Below the pieces are notes generated by a model that was given only the letters and a program-made list of their open reading frames with translations, did not search any database and was not told where the DNA came from. A program made the position numbers and the translations under genes. Shown here in pieces: positions 1 through 13,800 of a stretch of 64,000 nucleotides of DNA. The DNA lies in contig NC_088177.1 in assembly GCF_028769735.1 (NCBI RefSeq), positions 25,948,099 through 26,012,098 on the forward strand. Reading direction: 5' to 3'. Position 1 is the stretch's first letter. Each line of letters begins with the position of its first letter. The stretch comes from Zonotrichia leucophrys gambelii (Eukaryota > Chordata > Aves > Passeriformes > Passerellidae).

Positions 1-1685
1 AGAAAGGTAAATGGAGGCAGAAAGCATTCCATTAATGTAAATAGGAAACAAGGAAGGAATGTAAGAATAGGTAAAACACACCAGCATGGTAACTTTACAT
101 TAACTGCAATGAGAAGTATCTCTTACTGAACCTTCAATGCATCTCAGGCAAAATACTCAAGTTGAGTGCTGCTGCTACTGAAAATAACTCTATAATGCCA
201 GAAAAAGATGAATTTGCATGAAGGCATCAGCGTTCTGATTTAAAAATAGCAATAAAATAAAAATTATATTTGCAATAATTAGGACTGATAACTGAGACAA
301 GCACCTAATTGGTTTCATTCTGACAACAGCTCCAAGGTGTAAAACAGCTTGTAAAGAGGGGTATGGAGGCACATTTGACCATGTGTGAGCTTTCTTTCTT
401 GCTCTGCTTGATCAGTATCTCTTTTACCAATTTAACACAGACTCAAAAGTAGAGTAGTAATAGATAAAAAGATCCTTTGTTCCCCACTTGGGCACAAACC
501 AATCCTCCATCATAAACTCTATTCCATCTAAACTCATTACAGCTGAAGGAGAAGCAGATTCTTCACTGGATCCTCACCTCTCAAGGACCTCTGAAAGTGT
601 AATTTGAGGTGAGGTAGTTGAAAGCCTTTCAATTACAGGAAGAATTACCCTGTAACAGGAACCTATCCTCTGTAGTATATAAACAGATATTATAATATCA
701 ATTTTACGTGTGCAAAAAAAGCTCAATATAATTTTTTTTCTCCAGATGTTTTTTTTTCTAAACAGAAATGTCAAGAGAGGTTATATGCATCACCAGATGC
801 TATGACTGGGTTACTGACAGTCGAGAAATTCAAGGCAGAGAGCTGTGCACAGGCACAGGATTGCACCTACAGCCAATGAACAATAAACCTACCCAGCACT
901 ATCTAATGCATCTACCAAGTATTTCTATCTAAACATTCAACGTCCTCTCCATATGTCAGCTCACAGTAATTTTGCAATCTAGTACCATCCACTGTATTTA
1001 GATTTAGTATTACATACTTTTCTCACCCATCATGAAAAAGATGCTTTATAAGTATTGAGAGAAGTATTCATTTGCTGGCTTGCTGGCTTGTTTGCATGGA
1101 TGCTGCAGAACTATCATTTGCATATGGTACTGGCATTCTGGCATCTATCCATGGAGTAATCAAACTTCATCTTGCTGTTTTATTTAGCTACAGATCTGGC
1201 ACTTTCATGTAAGTCAAAGTCAACAAGCTTTAAATCAACAGAATTACTTCTAGCCTATTAGTATATGGCTTTCATAATTTGTAAGAAATGATGTATTACA
1301 TCAGTGCTTCTAAATAGATGGATATTACCTCCAAAACACCTTGATCTATATCACATGATTTATGAGCTGTAAGACACGAGAATCTACCAAGTGAGTACTG
1401 ATCTTAGTGAAGGACTAAGAACTAGAAACTCTCATATTTTTATCCTGCTCTGAGAATGAGCTCTTGCCCTACGCATCTAATAATCTCCCTTTCTCTGGAG
1501 TCAGGGAAGAATCTTGCTGCACAAGATTCATGAAAGGAAATGAAATCTTGAAATCAGAGAACAAACACTCTGGAAAGAAGACATGATAAAATAATAGAAA
1601 AAAATTTGTCCAGAATCAAGTAGGAGTTTGAGAGGAACAGGTAGCTGAAGAAGTTACAATGTCAGCAAAGCTGTGCAGAACATAC
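1..1685 (-). other. MYO3B: MYO3B intron, 5' part only
   Basis: This is the start of the intron after the exon at 1815-1686; it continues beyond the window. I looked for the next motor exon (loop 2 and the MKRQTVASYF segment in this family) and did not find it. The sequence is AT-rich, with no repeat I can name and no convincing second gene. Confidence 0.8.
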
Positions 1686-1815
1686 CTGTTTTTGTTAATG
1701 GGCTAGAGAACAGCTGCTGGAGAAGTTTGTTCTCTGAAGTTCGCAACACCACCACTATGTCAGCAGGAAGAGTGTCTCTGTTCTTCTCAAGGAATGCAGA
1801 GGCATCATATAATAC
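1686..1815 (-). CDS. MYO3B: MYO3B exon p: actin-binding helix-loop-helix region
   Basis: 130 bp, residues 640-682 plus one base. [20 protein letters not shown] is followed by [20 protein letters not shown] and TKT. [19 protein letters not shown] is the motif in the lower 50K actin-binding region of myosins. The acceptor is ccAG at 1817-1816, the donor is ACAG|GTATGT at 1685-1684, and the exit phase is 1. The next exon, expected to begin with a Gly codon and lead into loop 2, was not found between 1 and 1685. Confidence 0.95.
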
Positions 1816-4800
1816 CTGGTGGGGGAAAACAGAATTAGAAATTTTTACGAAAAGGGTTACCTAAAACTTACTATGTTCTTTAAAACGTGAACGGTCAGGA
1901 TGACCAAGTGGACCAGCTAGATTGGTCTGACAAGCAAATGAATTACCTGCAAAGGTCTTAAAAGTGAACTAGAGCAGTGTGTTCAGAATGCAAATTGGCT
2001 ATACAGAGTATCTATATTCATAGAATGCCATTGCACATCAAATTGGGTTAAATGGCTTAAATCCTGTTGTGCTATGCTTGGCCATGTCAAACGATTCCAT
2101 GCATGATGCAACACAACAGGGATCCTTCATTAAAGCTTCAGTGGATCATTTTCTTGTGATGTGAGAAATGATTCTCAGGTGGTCCCTTTATATTGCTTGT
2201 CTGCATCAAACGTGGGACCTATAAGTAGACCTGCTGGAGGAATAGTAATAAGTTGGACACAATGTAGGTATGTTAAATCATCTTCTCATGGCACTGAAAA
2301 CCATATTAGGACAACCAAACATTCCTCTATTTCAATTATTTTAACCATTTTGATTAGAAATTAATGCCTGGATATTTGTATTAATATAAGAATCAGTTAA
2401 CTTTTCATTTTGTTTAATTGCAATGATTTTTTAGAGCTGTTTTAGTATCACTTGCAATATTCCTCTCTAGCCCAATTTCCCTGAAGTCCATTAATTTACA
2501 CAGAAATGGAATGTTCTCCAGCAATAGAAAACTGGCCAGTATTGTTTTTATTATTTTATTGTATTTTATTATTTGGCCATCTGGGTACAAAGAATTAACT
2601 AAAACTGTGTGAATTTTAGTAGTTATTCTTAACAAGACAGAAATTCTGACCAAAGTTACTGGAATACATCTTAAAATTTTTGAATCTTATAATGATACAG
2701 AGATGAGAGTTAATTGATAACTATATAAAACATGGATATTTCAATTTTATCTATGAACAAATATTTGGGCCTGAAACTGTAAGCAAAGCTCATGTTGTGT
2801 TATGTTATGTCTGTTACTCTCCATATAAAATAATATGTGAATGTGAGCTTCTGAGAACAGAAGATACAGAGTACAAGAAAACACCGCTACTAGCAAGTCT
2901 CAGTCTTTCCAATGCCCTCTACAGGACTTTAGGTTCTGTTACAGATACTGGTTTACACTGCTTTTCATGCATGTACTTTGCATGACAGTGTCACACAGAA
3001 CTACTGTGGCATTCACATGCTGTTAGCAAGCACATAACCTGCCCTGGCTCCATGGAGTCCCTCCTTTGAAATGACTTTAGTACTGGCACTTCTGAGGCCA
3101 GGTTTCCTGCAGAAAAAGGATGCTTACTGTCTACAGAATCTGTGTAACAGCCCAAAGGATAGGCTCCAAAATCGACTGCTACACATAAAAGTTTCATTGT
3201 AGAGTGTGTGTTTGCATAAACTTTATTATTTTTTCTATTAAAATGAGGGAAAAGAACCATAAAGCAGAAATTTCAGATAAAAACAAGTGATGACCATACC
3301 ACTATTATCTGAACTAAATAAAAATCACATGACCTTACCTTTCCAGCATAGTGCTGAATTCCAAATGACAGTTCCACTCCTTTTGGTCTCCAGAAGTATT
3401 TGCATCGTAAGTTATCTTCAAACTTATCTAGACATTGAGAAAAGATGTTGATTTAAGTGACAGAGTGATTAACTACAATCTTCATCCTAATTAGCCTACT
3501 AAATTTCTGCTCAAGAAGTCAGAACTGCTATAAACACATATTATCAGATTGCTCAGAAATACCAAGCTGTCATATCTGAATAGAACAGTTTACTTTCAAC
3601 TAGCCCAGTAAGATTGTCTTTAAAAATCATTGTTTGTGGATGACTTTGTACATGGAAAAATATTAAGCAGGAAGACCCAATGAGAAGATGTGATGATTTC
3701 TCTTCGTGTGCAATGAATTTACTTATGTATATACAGGGTTTGGGGTGAGTTTATCTCTTATATATACGTACACTGAAAACTGTGCATATATCACAGTCAC
3801 TAAAATACCTACTATTTGTATTTTCTCTTTCTTCCTTTCTGCATCCATTTAGCTTTGTACATCAGGTTTCAAGGATATGTTCATGAGCTCCGTCTGGAAT
3901 TGTCCCTCATGTACCTTTGGACTTCCACAGAAAAAAAGAAGCTTCTCTATAAAACGCCTTCTAAGGAGACTTTATTTTTCCTGTGATTACCCATAAAGAG
4001 CTGACGGAAGAAGGAGCACAAGTTTCTAAGACAAATGTCTTTAATGTCCTGTGATATTTTGTAGGCTCTTTAATGTTTTGTAATTAAATTAGTGCTGTCT
4101 GTCCAACACTGAGGGCCCAGGTAGCAATTCCTGCCTGCTGAGCCAAGGAAACATTCCTGGAAAGAAGCAGGATCCAAAGGAACCCATTTTAGTAAGAATT
4201 AGTATTTATAATGTGAAGCTTGCTTTTATACTAATTTACCTGAACAAGCAACTTGAGATCTGAGGCCAGAATCAATTGATAAAATTCTCTGTCATTCTGT
4301 GTACATCAGAAAATATTATTAAAATATTTTTCTAATGTTAGAATCCATTAATATTTTTGTTAGGTTTTTCTTTCTATTACCACTTAATTGAGCTTGTATT
4401 TAAGGAAAAATAACTAAGTTTGGAATTTCTAGAGGCTGGGACGGAGTTGTGGAATTAATGATTGTCCGGCACACCTGGACAGGGCAAAATATCCCACTTT
4501 GCTGCCTGCTTGAGGGAGCCTGCTGTGCTGTGTACAGAGCAGCAGTAAGGCCCAGCAGCGCTGCACAAGGGAAAGTACCTCTGAAGTAGTTCAATATTCA
4601 GTATTAACTAATTTACACAAGCCAAAAGGGAGGCAGACAACTTTCGCACACAAAGGAGGAGTGCTAGAGGTCCACCCTGGAGTGTGCCCGCCTCTGGGGC
4701 TCCAGCCGCAGCTCCTGCAGCCCAATTCTCCATCCAGCCCAATTCCCCATCCGGCCGCCGCCATTGGCCCGTGAGGGAGACGCGGCCGAGCTCGCGCCAC

Positions 4801-7800
4801 AGCGCCCCCTGCCGGCGCAGGGCAATCACCGCAGCCGCCCCGCCGGGCCGGAGCCAGCAGCGCCCCTGGCGGCCGCGAGCGGAACTGCAGCGAAGGGAAG
4901 CGCCCGCAGCCCAAGGGAGGCGGCCCCGGGGCTCCGGCTCGGTTCCGTTCCGTTCCGTTCGGTTCGGTTCGCTGCTGCTGCCGCCAGAGGTGTTGGCTGT
5001 TTGTCTTGTTATACATATCTACTTGTGTATACATATTAATAAAGAACTGCTATTCTTTTTCCCATATCTTTGCCTGAAAGCTCATTAATTTCAAAGTTAT
5101 TACTATAACTCAGAGAGAAAGAGGTAATATTTTCCATTCCAAAGGAGGTTCCTGCCTACCTTGGCAGACACGGGTGTTTCAAACCAAGGCAAGAAGCAGA
5201 ATAAAACCATAGTACTCATTCTGTCTGTGACCTGAATTCCAGTTTCAGCTCAGCCTAGCAGTAGTGAAAAATCTTGTACATGTGTTGTGCAATTTAACTG
5301 GAAACTGTTGTTTTTCCTCTAACTGTTTGGGTCTCTGCAGCACATTCCATTGAAGGAAATGGAACTGTGTCATATCGCAGGGAAAAATGCAGCTCTAGTA
5401 AATAAACACAACAGCTTTAAACGTGGCATGTGCTGTGTATTTAAAATTAACACTAAAATTTGTCAAAATATACGTAAAATATGGATGAAGACAAGGAAAT
5501 AGCCAAATGCCACACCAGAAATAACACTTCTTATGTATTATGAGATAATCTGGAGTGAAGCAGTATTTTCTAATTGGATAAATATGGGCCTAGGAGCCTG
5601 GGAAGTCTAAATTTTATTTTCAACACTAATGCTACATACATGGACAAGACACAGGATATTTCCTTGTACACTGAAAAAACAATAAGCCCTTGCCAGCTAA
5701 TACTTAAGACAACTTTTCCAATTTCAAAAGGATAGAAAACATGTAAGCAGAGAAAAATTATGAAGCACAGTGAAAAATATACTTAGAACATCAAATGAAA
5801 TGACACAGCCTCAGGCTAGCTAGGGTAGGAAAACTTGAATAAAGATGACATTGCATTTATACATGCATTTGTCATTTCCCAGACCTTTCCCAGAGTTTTA
5901 CTTGCACATACCAACTAAAGTTAGGTCTGTTGCCTGAGGAAATCGGCTTTCTTCATCTAGTAGAGACAGGAGGCCCATGGGCTTCTGAAGGAACATATCT
6001 AGAAGTGGACGGTTGTCCTCATACTCCACTGTAGTGGCATCAATTCCCTCACTCTGATATTCCATCTACAAAAGTCACCAGCACAGTTTTAATAACCAAA
6101 CAGTAAAAGCAACATCATCATTTGGGCATTTATGATCCACAGCAATGCTCTGTAGGCCTCACTGACATTATTTACACAGCTTCAACAGAATGATGTCACT
6201 ATCTCACATTTAAATCACATACTCATTTTATAAAGTAGTCCTGAATAGGATTATGGTGTAGGATACTGAATTCAGCTAGACGTCAACAGAGTTGAATTTA
6301 CCTGCTCTAGTGCAAAAATATGTTGATTGAAGTAAAACTGGATCTGTTCATTAGCGATATTTATGCACAGCTGTTCAAATGAATTTCTTGCAAAGTTCTC
6401 AAATCCAAATATGTCTAGTATCCCAACATTCATCCCACTTTCAGCATTGCTGCATGTGAAGATACAAACAAAATTCATTATGGGCAACACCAAGTTAAAA
6501 TAAAAATAAATTTGCTAACTAACATTGTATAACTGATTTACTCTGCTGCAAAAATCAAGGAGGAAAAGCGTGTCTGAACCTAAGACAACTTGTGCATTTG
6601 TACAGCATTACTAAGACTTCTGTTTTCCACTTGCTTCTTGCAAAGTTCCATGAAGAAGGCAGAAAAATCGTAGGTACTGAGTAACAGACACTTAGCAGCC
6701 ATGTTGAAACAAGGGGTTTCAGTAGGCAGATCCCAAATAAAATCTACTGTCTGCTCCTCCAGGCAGAGAAAAGGTGTCAAGGTTTAATGGTACGTTTTTG
6801 CTACACTCATTCAGAAGGTAATTACCAAAACTGCTGCTGCTACAAGCTGAACTGTCCATGTTCTAACTCAAGTACATTCAGTCACTACCAGAACTGCATT
6901 AAATGGATGAGAATATGTCTCTATGACATAGTGAAGAAGCAAGTAGAGATCTCAGATCAGAGGAATTTTCACATTTACTGAGAGATTCCTTGTTTCTAAA
7001 ATCTCAACAGCTTCTTCAAAAGATCAAACCAACCAGATCAGTGCTTGACAATGAAATCATAAGGATGTGCAATATAATGTTTCTGTAATTGTAAAAAAAT
7101 TTTAAAATAATCACATCTCAATTAGCAGCACAATAATAATCTGAAATCTGCATTTATTACTTGCTTATAAAAGCAGGGGGACTGTAAGGACTGTGTACTG
7201 AACTTTTTCAGTGTACTTCAATTATTTATCAGCCTTTTGTATGATTTTCATGTTTATTACATAGGAAGCATCTTTTAAAAAAGTGGACAGCACTTCAACC
7301 ACCCAATTTCCATTGACTTCAGTAGCTAAACTCTATTCAGCTCTTTGAAAATGATGGGCTTAATGTCCTGGAAACAGGATTCAGTATCACAGCATGAAAG
7401 CCATTTTGAAGCCTTAGCCAAAATAAACACAGCGCTTTTTCTGCAAAATCAAAAATATACAAATGGATGAAGCCAGCTGACTCGTGCCCAGTAAGTACAC
7501 GTTTCAGTGATGTGTAACTTGCCATATATTTTTATCTGGCTGAAGCAGCGTGTTAATGCGGTTTACGATCCAGCTGAAGAGCCGCCCATAAAGCGCTTTG
7601 GACATGGCATCCCGCACGTCCGCAGCCTTGTCCACCGTGTTCGTCCGGATTATGGTCTCGCCCCGCGTCACAACGCAGTGGGACGTTAGGGCTTCCTGAA
7701 GTTCTTCTGACCCAATGCTTAGCAGTGCAGCAGCTGAAAGACAGTGGAAAAAGACACACAATTGTGGTTATGCAGTGGAAATCCCCAGCATTGACCAACT

Positions 7801-10800
7801 GCTACCATGAGCTAGAGATTATCACAAATAGAGTCAAATTGCATATACAGAACTGACAATGTTGAAAGGTATATACCATTATCTAAGGCTTCTGGGTTAG
7901 GAACCTCACTTTTATCTGTTTGGTGTTGTGAAGAAATAGCAGCAAACTCAATATTTCCAGTATTTAAGATTCCAGTCAGTATTCTGTACACTGAATACAC
8001 TTCCTGTAAAAGATGACAAGAAATCCTTTAAAGGAATTCCGTAAGACACACACATCATATTTAGGCTATGAAGGAAAAAACATAATGGATATTGGAATGG
8101 ATATTAAAGCTTGTAGCCTTCTCTGAGACCAAGTTCTACAAGTTCAAGTAAGCTTCTGTTCACACAAGACGTAGCACAACAGAATTGCCTGAGTACTAAC
8201 TGGGACCTCAGGCTGGTCTTGCCTTCTGAGTGGGAAGTTATGCTTTCACAGCTCACTTCTGTCATTACAGAGATTTTGTGGCTCACAAAATTTTGAACAT
8301 CCACAAAACCAAAGGGCAGCACTGGAGGTGGTTTTCCTAAATAAGGTCAACAATGGTTTAGCAACTGAATCTCTTACCTCATCAGTAAATCCTATAATTC
8401 TAAAACAATGCTGAATTGCTTCAAATTGTCTTCCATAGGAATCTTTAGTAACAATATCATGCATTACTCTTCCAGTTTCATTATCAATATATCTAAACAG
8501 AGTGGGAGAAAGAAGGCATCACACTACCACATATGCCAATACAAATTCCTCAGTAACTGGAAACAACATTTATCTCAATAACTTTCAATTATATAATGTG
8601 ATGTTAATTCATAAGAAGCTTTTGTTTCTGTTGCATTAACATCTGCATTGTTCTTTGTTAATGTCTAATTATGTTACCAACATTTCACACACATTCCCTC
8701 ACCCAGTACTGATCAGATGCACTCAAAGTACAAACAACAATTAAAAACCTCCAAAGCATATTCTGAGTTCTTCCTGAACCTGAATGTAAGGTAAGAAATC
8801 ATAAGGAGGGTTGTCTGCATTTGAAAGTATGACAAAATATCTACATAATGAGCTTGGTTCTTCCTCCTTCTCTTTTAATAGTTCAACTTCTCAAACAAAT
8901 GCAAATAATGTAATGCCTTAGTGTCCATCTTCCTCCCACCTTGAGAGGATTAAAAAAGATCCTTAAGGAATGGAGAAGGATTAAGAGAGATTTGAAGGCA
9001 TCATCATACTGAAAGCAAGTGCTGATCAATAGCTAATTACAATGAGCAGTTAAAACAAGTGAGCAATAATTACCTAGGGGGCTTTTTATCAGGAAGTCTA
9101 TATTCAGAGAGTTTCTTCTGATGATAAAGGCCAGCATAAATATAATAAAATATATGGAAATTTTTTTCTCCCCTGAAAAAAAAAAGAAGTATCCTTTTAA
9201 AGCACCTGTGTTTATTCTTCTGGCATCTTGTACAACAAATGTAAAAGTAGTTCTTATAATGAGCTCACTGAAGCCTCCCACTTGTTTTAATAGCATAGGA
9301 TTAGCAGCTGTGAAACACAGAAAACCCAGTGAACACAACATTACCCCAAAGAATTAAGTGGCTCTGCCTTCAACTCTAGAAGAACAGGACTATTCTTGCT
9401 GTCATAGCACTGGTACAAAGGATTTTTATTTTAGCAGAAGACAGAAAAGTATCTAAACCACAGAATTTTGATAATTAAATCAATTCAAACACTACAGAAA
9501 TGCTATAGCACAGGCAATTAGTATACCTACACAGCCTGTTTTATGACCCTTGACTTTTCAAGTAGATATTCAGAAATCTTTGCCCCCATTACAGCTCCTG
9601 TAGGTGTAAACATCATTTCCAGATATTTTCCAAAGCGACTTGAGTTGTCATTGATGGCAGTGCAGGCATTCCCAAACGCTTCAACCAGAGGATTCACCTG
9701 GAGAATTTTCTCACGCAAAGCACGGTTATTGGCCTTGACAGAAGGGATGCAAATCAGAAGCATAATTAAGAGAATATAATGCCTACCCCGATCCAATTCT
9801 TGCTCCAGAAGCAAAGAATCCTTTTCTTATGCTTGTATGGAATTAGGTACTGTGCTAACCTTTCTATTCATACAACAAGAAGTCCAACAAACTGATAAAA
9901 TCTCCCACAGGTAGCAAAATATAGATTCTTCTTTCTCTGCAATTGTTCTACCTTTGACTTGTTTTATAATCAGTAAGAGTACCAAAAGCACATTGGATTA
10001 AAGATGCCTACTTAGGGTTAAGCTGACATGGGTAATTTTCCAATTATTTTGTGTTAATAGCATTACTCATAACATTTAAATGTGTAAGAGCTTCTAAGAT
10101 TAGAGCCACAATAATATTTTTCATTCTTTATTGTATAAATGTTATATGTGATAAACACTGTACTTAGCTACAGGTACTGAACACAAAATTTGGAACCTTC
10201 GCTTTAAAAAATAATTGACTGGCTTGATATGAGTCACACTCACATCTTAATTCAATACTCTCACATGCATGATGTCCCTAAACCAAGTGTGACAATTCAC
10301 ATGAACAGCTTTAAGTATTAAAGATTAAATAAAGTGAACATTGGGGTAGAGTTGGGAGGATTTCTTCATAATTTTACATAATTGGCTAGGAAATACCTTT
10401 CCCAAGAAGGTCAAATGTTGGACGATCAGATGGGCACTTTCTGTCTTTCCAGCACCACTTTCCCCACTGATGATAATGCACTGAACACACAAAACAAAAT
10501 ATTTAAGTGCATAGTTCACCATATGGTTGTTTTCTGTTATTACTACTCCTACCTGTTATTTCATGTTTAGTACCAAAACTACAGAATACTTTAAGGGTCC
10601 TTTAACTCCCTTCTGAAAGGAGATATCAGCAAAGGCTCATTGTAGTAATTTATTCCCTGGATTATTAAAATGCATCTTGCAATGCCTGATCCCAAGGTGC
10701 ATCTGTGAAGCAATGACTGAATTTTGAAGGGCTAGAACACAAACAAGTGACCATGTCTGAGCTCACTGCACTGACTTCATGTGAACTAACATGAATCACA

Positions 10801-13800
10801 GGGTACAGCTGTTTTTGACACATTGACCAAAAGCTTGTTCTGAAAAATAATCTTCAATAACAGGTCCTGTGTAGAGAGGCTATTCTGTAGGTGATGCTGA
10901 TATTCAAGCCAGAACAGCAAACTAAACATTTCAGAAAAATGTGCAACTGTTCACTGGGTGATTCTGGGAGGACATATCCATCTTCTTCCTGTCCCAGCAG
11001 TCCTTAGCACATGGTATTTTATAGGCTCTTTGAAGGCATCCAGACTCAAGAGGCTACCTAGAATGGCCTAAATCACTTTCCTTCTCTCTGTTGTTATGCT
11101 TCATGGGCAAAATGGAAGTTGAAAACCAGTTCCCACCTGAACATTGAACAATGCAGATCATGGAAAGTTTGAATTCTAACAGCATTTATTATTTATCCTT
11201 TCTCCCCATGTATTCTACAGACCACTAATACAAATATTATTCTACTTAAGGCACATTATCAACAGTCATATAATTAAAATGTTAACACTGAGCAGTTGCA
11301 TAGATTCACAGGTTTCTATGCAAACATCCAAAACCAATTTGCATGATACTGTGTATACACAAGATACAAGGTCCTAAAATACTTGATGCAATGCCCCTTC
11401 ATATAGAACTGAGCTTTGTGAAAAGCTTTGAAAGCTGCAGCAGTTATCTGGTGGTACCTTGTGTTGCCTGACAGCATATTTTTGCTCTAGGAAATAGATA
11501 CTGTATCAATGACACTATCTAATCAGATAAAAAATTCTCACAAAAGTTACTCTAACATGAGTACTTGTTTTCTTTAATACCTTTCTGATTTCAGGCTTTT
11601 TACTACTTTATACTGGTTTTGTGACTTTGAAGAGAACATTTTCTATTAATTGTTGTGTGATGTCCAGGGTAAAATCAGAAGAATTTTATAAACAAAAATA
11701 ATTATCAGCCTTCAATATTCATGTACACACAGCACATCAAATTAGAAAGAGTATGATGTCATAATCTTAAGAAAGTAGTAAAATCTTCTACAACATGGTA
11801 TTTTATTCTCATTAAAATCATTGCTATATAGTTGGATTTGTGTCCTTATTACATTTATAACAGAACCATACTTAATTTATTTTACTAGACAATTTCCTAT
11901 TTTCTGTGACTTAGTGTCTTTTTGCAGCAGGAAAGTGGTTTAAACTCTGCTAATCTGTTATGGCATTGAGAACCCTCTATTTAACACAAGTATAAATTAT
12001 TGAAATATCTAAGTCAAGACAGACCTAGAATCAGAATGTGCAGCAATACTTTGCTGCTGGAGTCAATAGCCAGGACTTCATGGCTGTCCAGGAAACTATA
12101 TTGGTCAGGTACCTCCATCATCTTATTTGACCTTTCAGTCCCTTTCATATCACTGTGTCTCTTCAGGATTCCCAAATCTGACCAGATTTCTACTCTGGTT
12201 TTGCTAATTTAGGAATAAAAAGGCTTAAAGAAAAAATTTCCTAAAATACAACTTAACAGAACATAATTCACAGCCCTGTAGCACAATGGCAGTATGCTTA
12301 ATACAAAACCTAAACCAAAATGAACAGATCCTTACCTGATCCTTGCTGAATGTAACCATGCTTTGGTAGGCAGCATCTGCAGAAGCAAATATGTGGGGGG
12401 GATTTGATGAACGTTTCACACCATGGTAAAGCTTGGAGAACTAAATTCGAAGAAATACACACAATAGTCAAAATATGCAACTTAGCTACATATTAAGAAC
12501 TGAGAAAAAGACAGTGAGTATCATCTGTTCAACAGAAAGGAGTTGCCTGTTATACCACAGAATTTCCACTGAATCACCTGGAACAGGAGTGGTAATTCTT
12601 GCCATCACCCAATTTCCAGATTTGGAACACCCAACACAAATTACAACACTGATGTTTCCCACACAAGACAATGAGGAGAGCTGTATCAAGGAAGAGAATT
12701 TCAAACACAAGCTTTCAGTCAAGGAAATGACCAGTTCATACAAAAGAAACTTACAGTGAATCTGAATTCTGGCCCCCTATCTGAAGCCCTGATTTTGGCA
12801 TCCATGGAGACTAAGTTATTTCTAGCTCCACCTCTCTTCATATTTGTAGGAAATTAAACTGGCCTTTTTGCTTACAGCATTTGATTAATTTGCTTCTTTT
12901 AAGGCAGAGCTGATGGCACAGAGCAATTCTTCAGCAAGCAAAAACCTCAGCATGAGGAGGTTCATATAACTGTCTTCTCTTTCCAAGAAGAAAGCCCTAA
13001 ATGCTAAGCAAGAGGCACAGCTGTGCCTGGGGTAATCTCTGTTCCTCATGTGGAATTTGTGTCTCCAAGAAGTGAATAAAATCAAATTAAACCAAATTTA
13101 ACAAACAAAACAAAACAATTTTTTAGCCACACTGTTCTGGAAAAAGAAAAGGCTGAGGTTTAGTCTGTCCTCCTAACTTCCAGCATCACTTAAGTATTTT
13201 AGCTAGTGGTGTTAATAGAAAATGTAAAGCAACTTCCATCTTCAGCTTGGAATTTCTCTTACCTGGGGAGAATAAATGCTGAGATTCTGGAAGGGGTTCA
13301 AGGCTATTAAAATGTCTCCAACATAAGTATAGATCTGTAAGTCAGCATAACGCTTTTGCAGCTGATGGATAATGGTATCCTGAGAAGATTACAGAAAGTT
13401 TGATAGTTACAGAGTATTTTCCCACTTAGGAAGATTTTTATAAATATACTGAAAACATTGTTTAAGAAATGCTTATTGTGTTTCTAATTATATTTTAAAT
13501 GCCAAACCCACAAAATAAAATGTTTTCAAAATTCTTGCTAATGCCATGCAACTAAGTCAAATGGCAACTCCTAATTGGAAATGAGAGTATTTTCTTATAT
13601 CAGCTGAGAAGTAAATCTTCTGAAGAGAAAATTGTGGTAACACATTATTGCTGCACTTCATAGTACATGACCATTTAATTTTTTTTTCATTTGGCCATGA
13701 AACCAGGATAATAATTTTTCAAGGATTAAATTTTAAGTAGCGGTAAAACTGTTTGAACAGGACAATAGCACAATTTAGTATTATGCCTTTTTCTTGCTGG

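Larger units (their letters stand above)
3428..5911 (-). other. MYO3B: MYO3B intron, 2.5 kb, with an inserted LTR
   Basis: This intron separates the relay-loop exon from the HYAGK exon. Its main content is the CpG-rich ERV long terminal repeat at about 4600-5191, described separately. The remainder is AT-rich and unremarkable. Confidence 0.85.

Noticed and set aside
1..1685. Possible next MYO3B exon (loop 2 region)
   Set aside because: No stretch on the minus strand gives the expected family motif with splice sites.
2010..2040. String resembling a CR1 tail (ttcatagaatg)
   Set aside because: Flanking bases do not continue into CR1 3' sequence.
4591..5034. 147-codon minus-strand open frame and 134/91-codon plus-strand frames
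   Set aside because: All lie in the CpG-rich core of the LTR, where stop codons are scarce in every frame. None resembles a protein family.
7507..7798. Plus-strand 60-codon and alternative minus-strand 81-codon frames
   Set aside because: Shadows of the MYO3B exon at 7733-7523, whose reading frame is fixed by family motifs.
9033..9341. 102-codon minus-strand frame reading through 9074-9172
   Set aside because: It uses the wrong frame. The exon frame that gives [11 protein letters not shown] agrees with both neighbouring phases.
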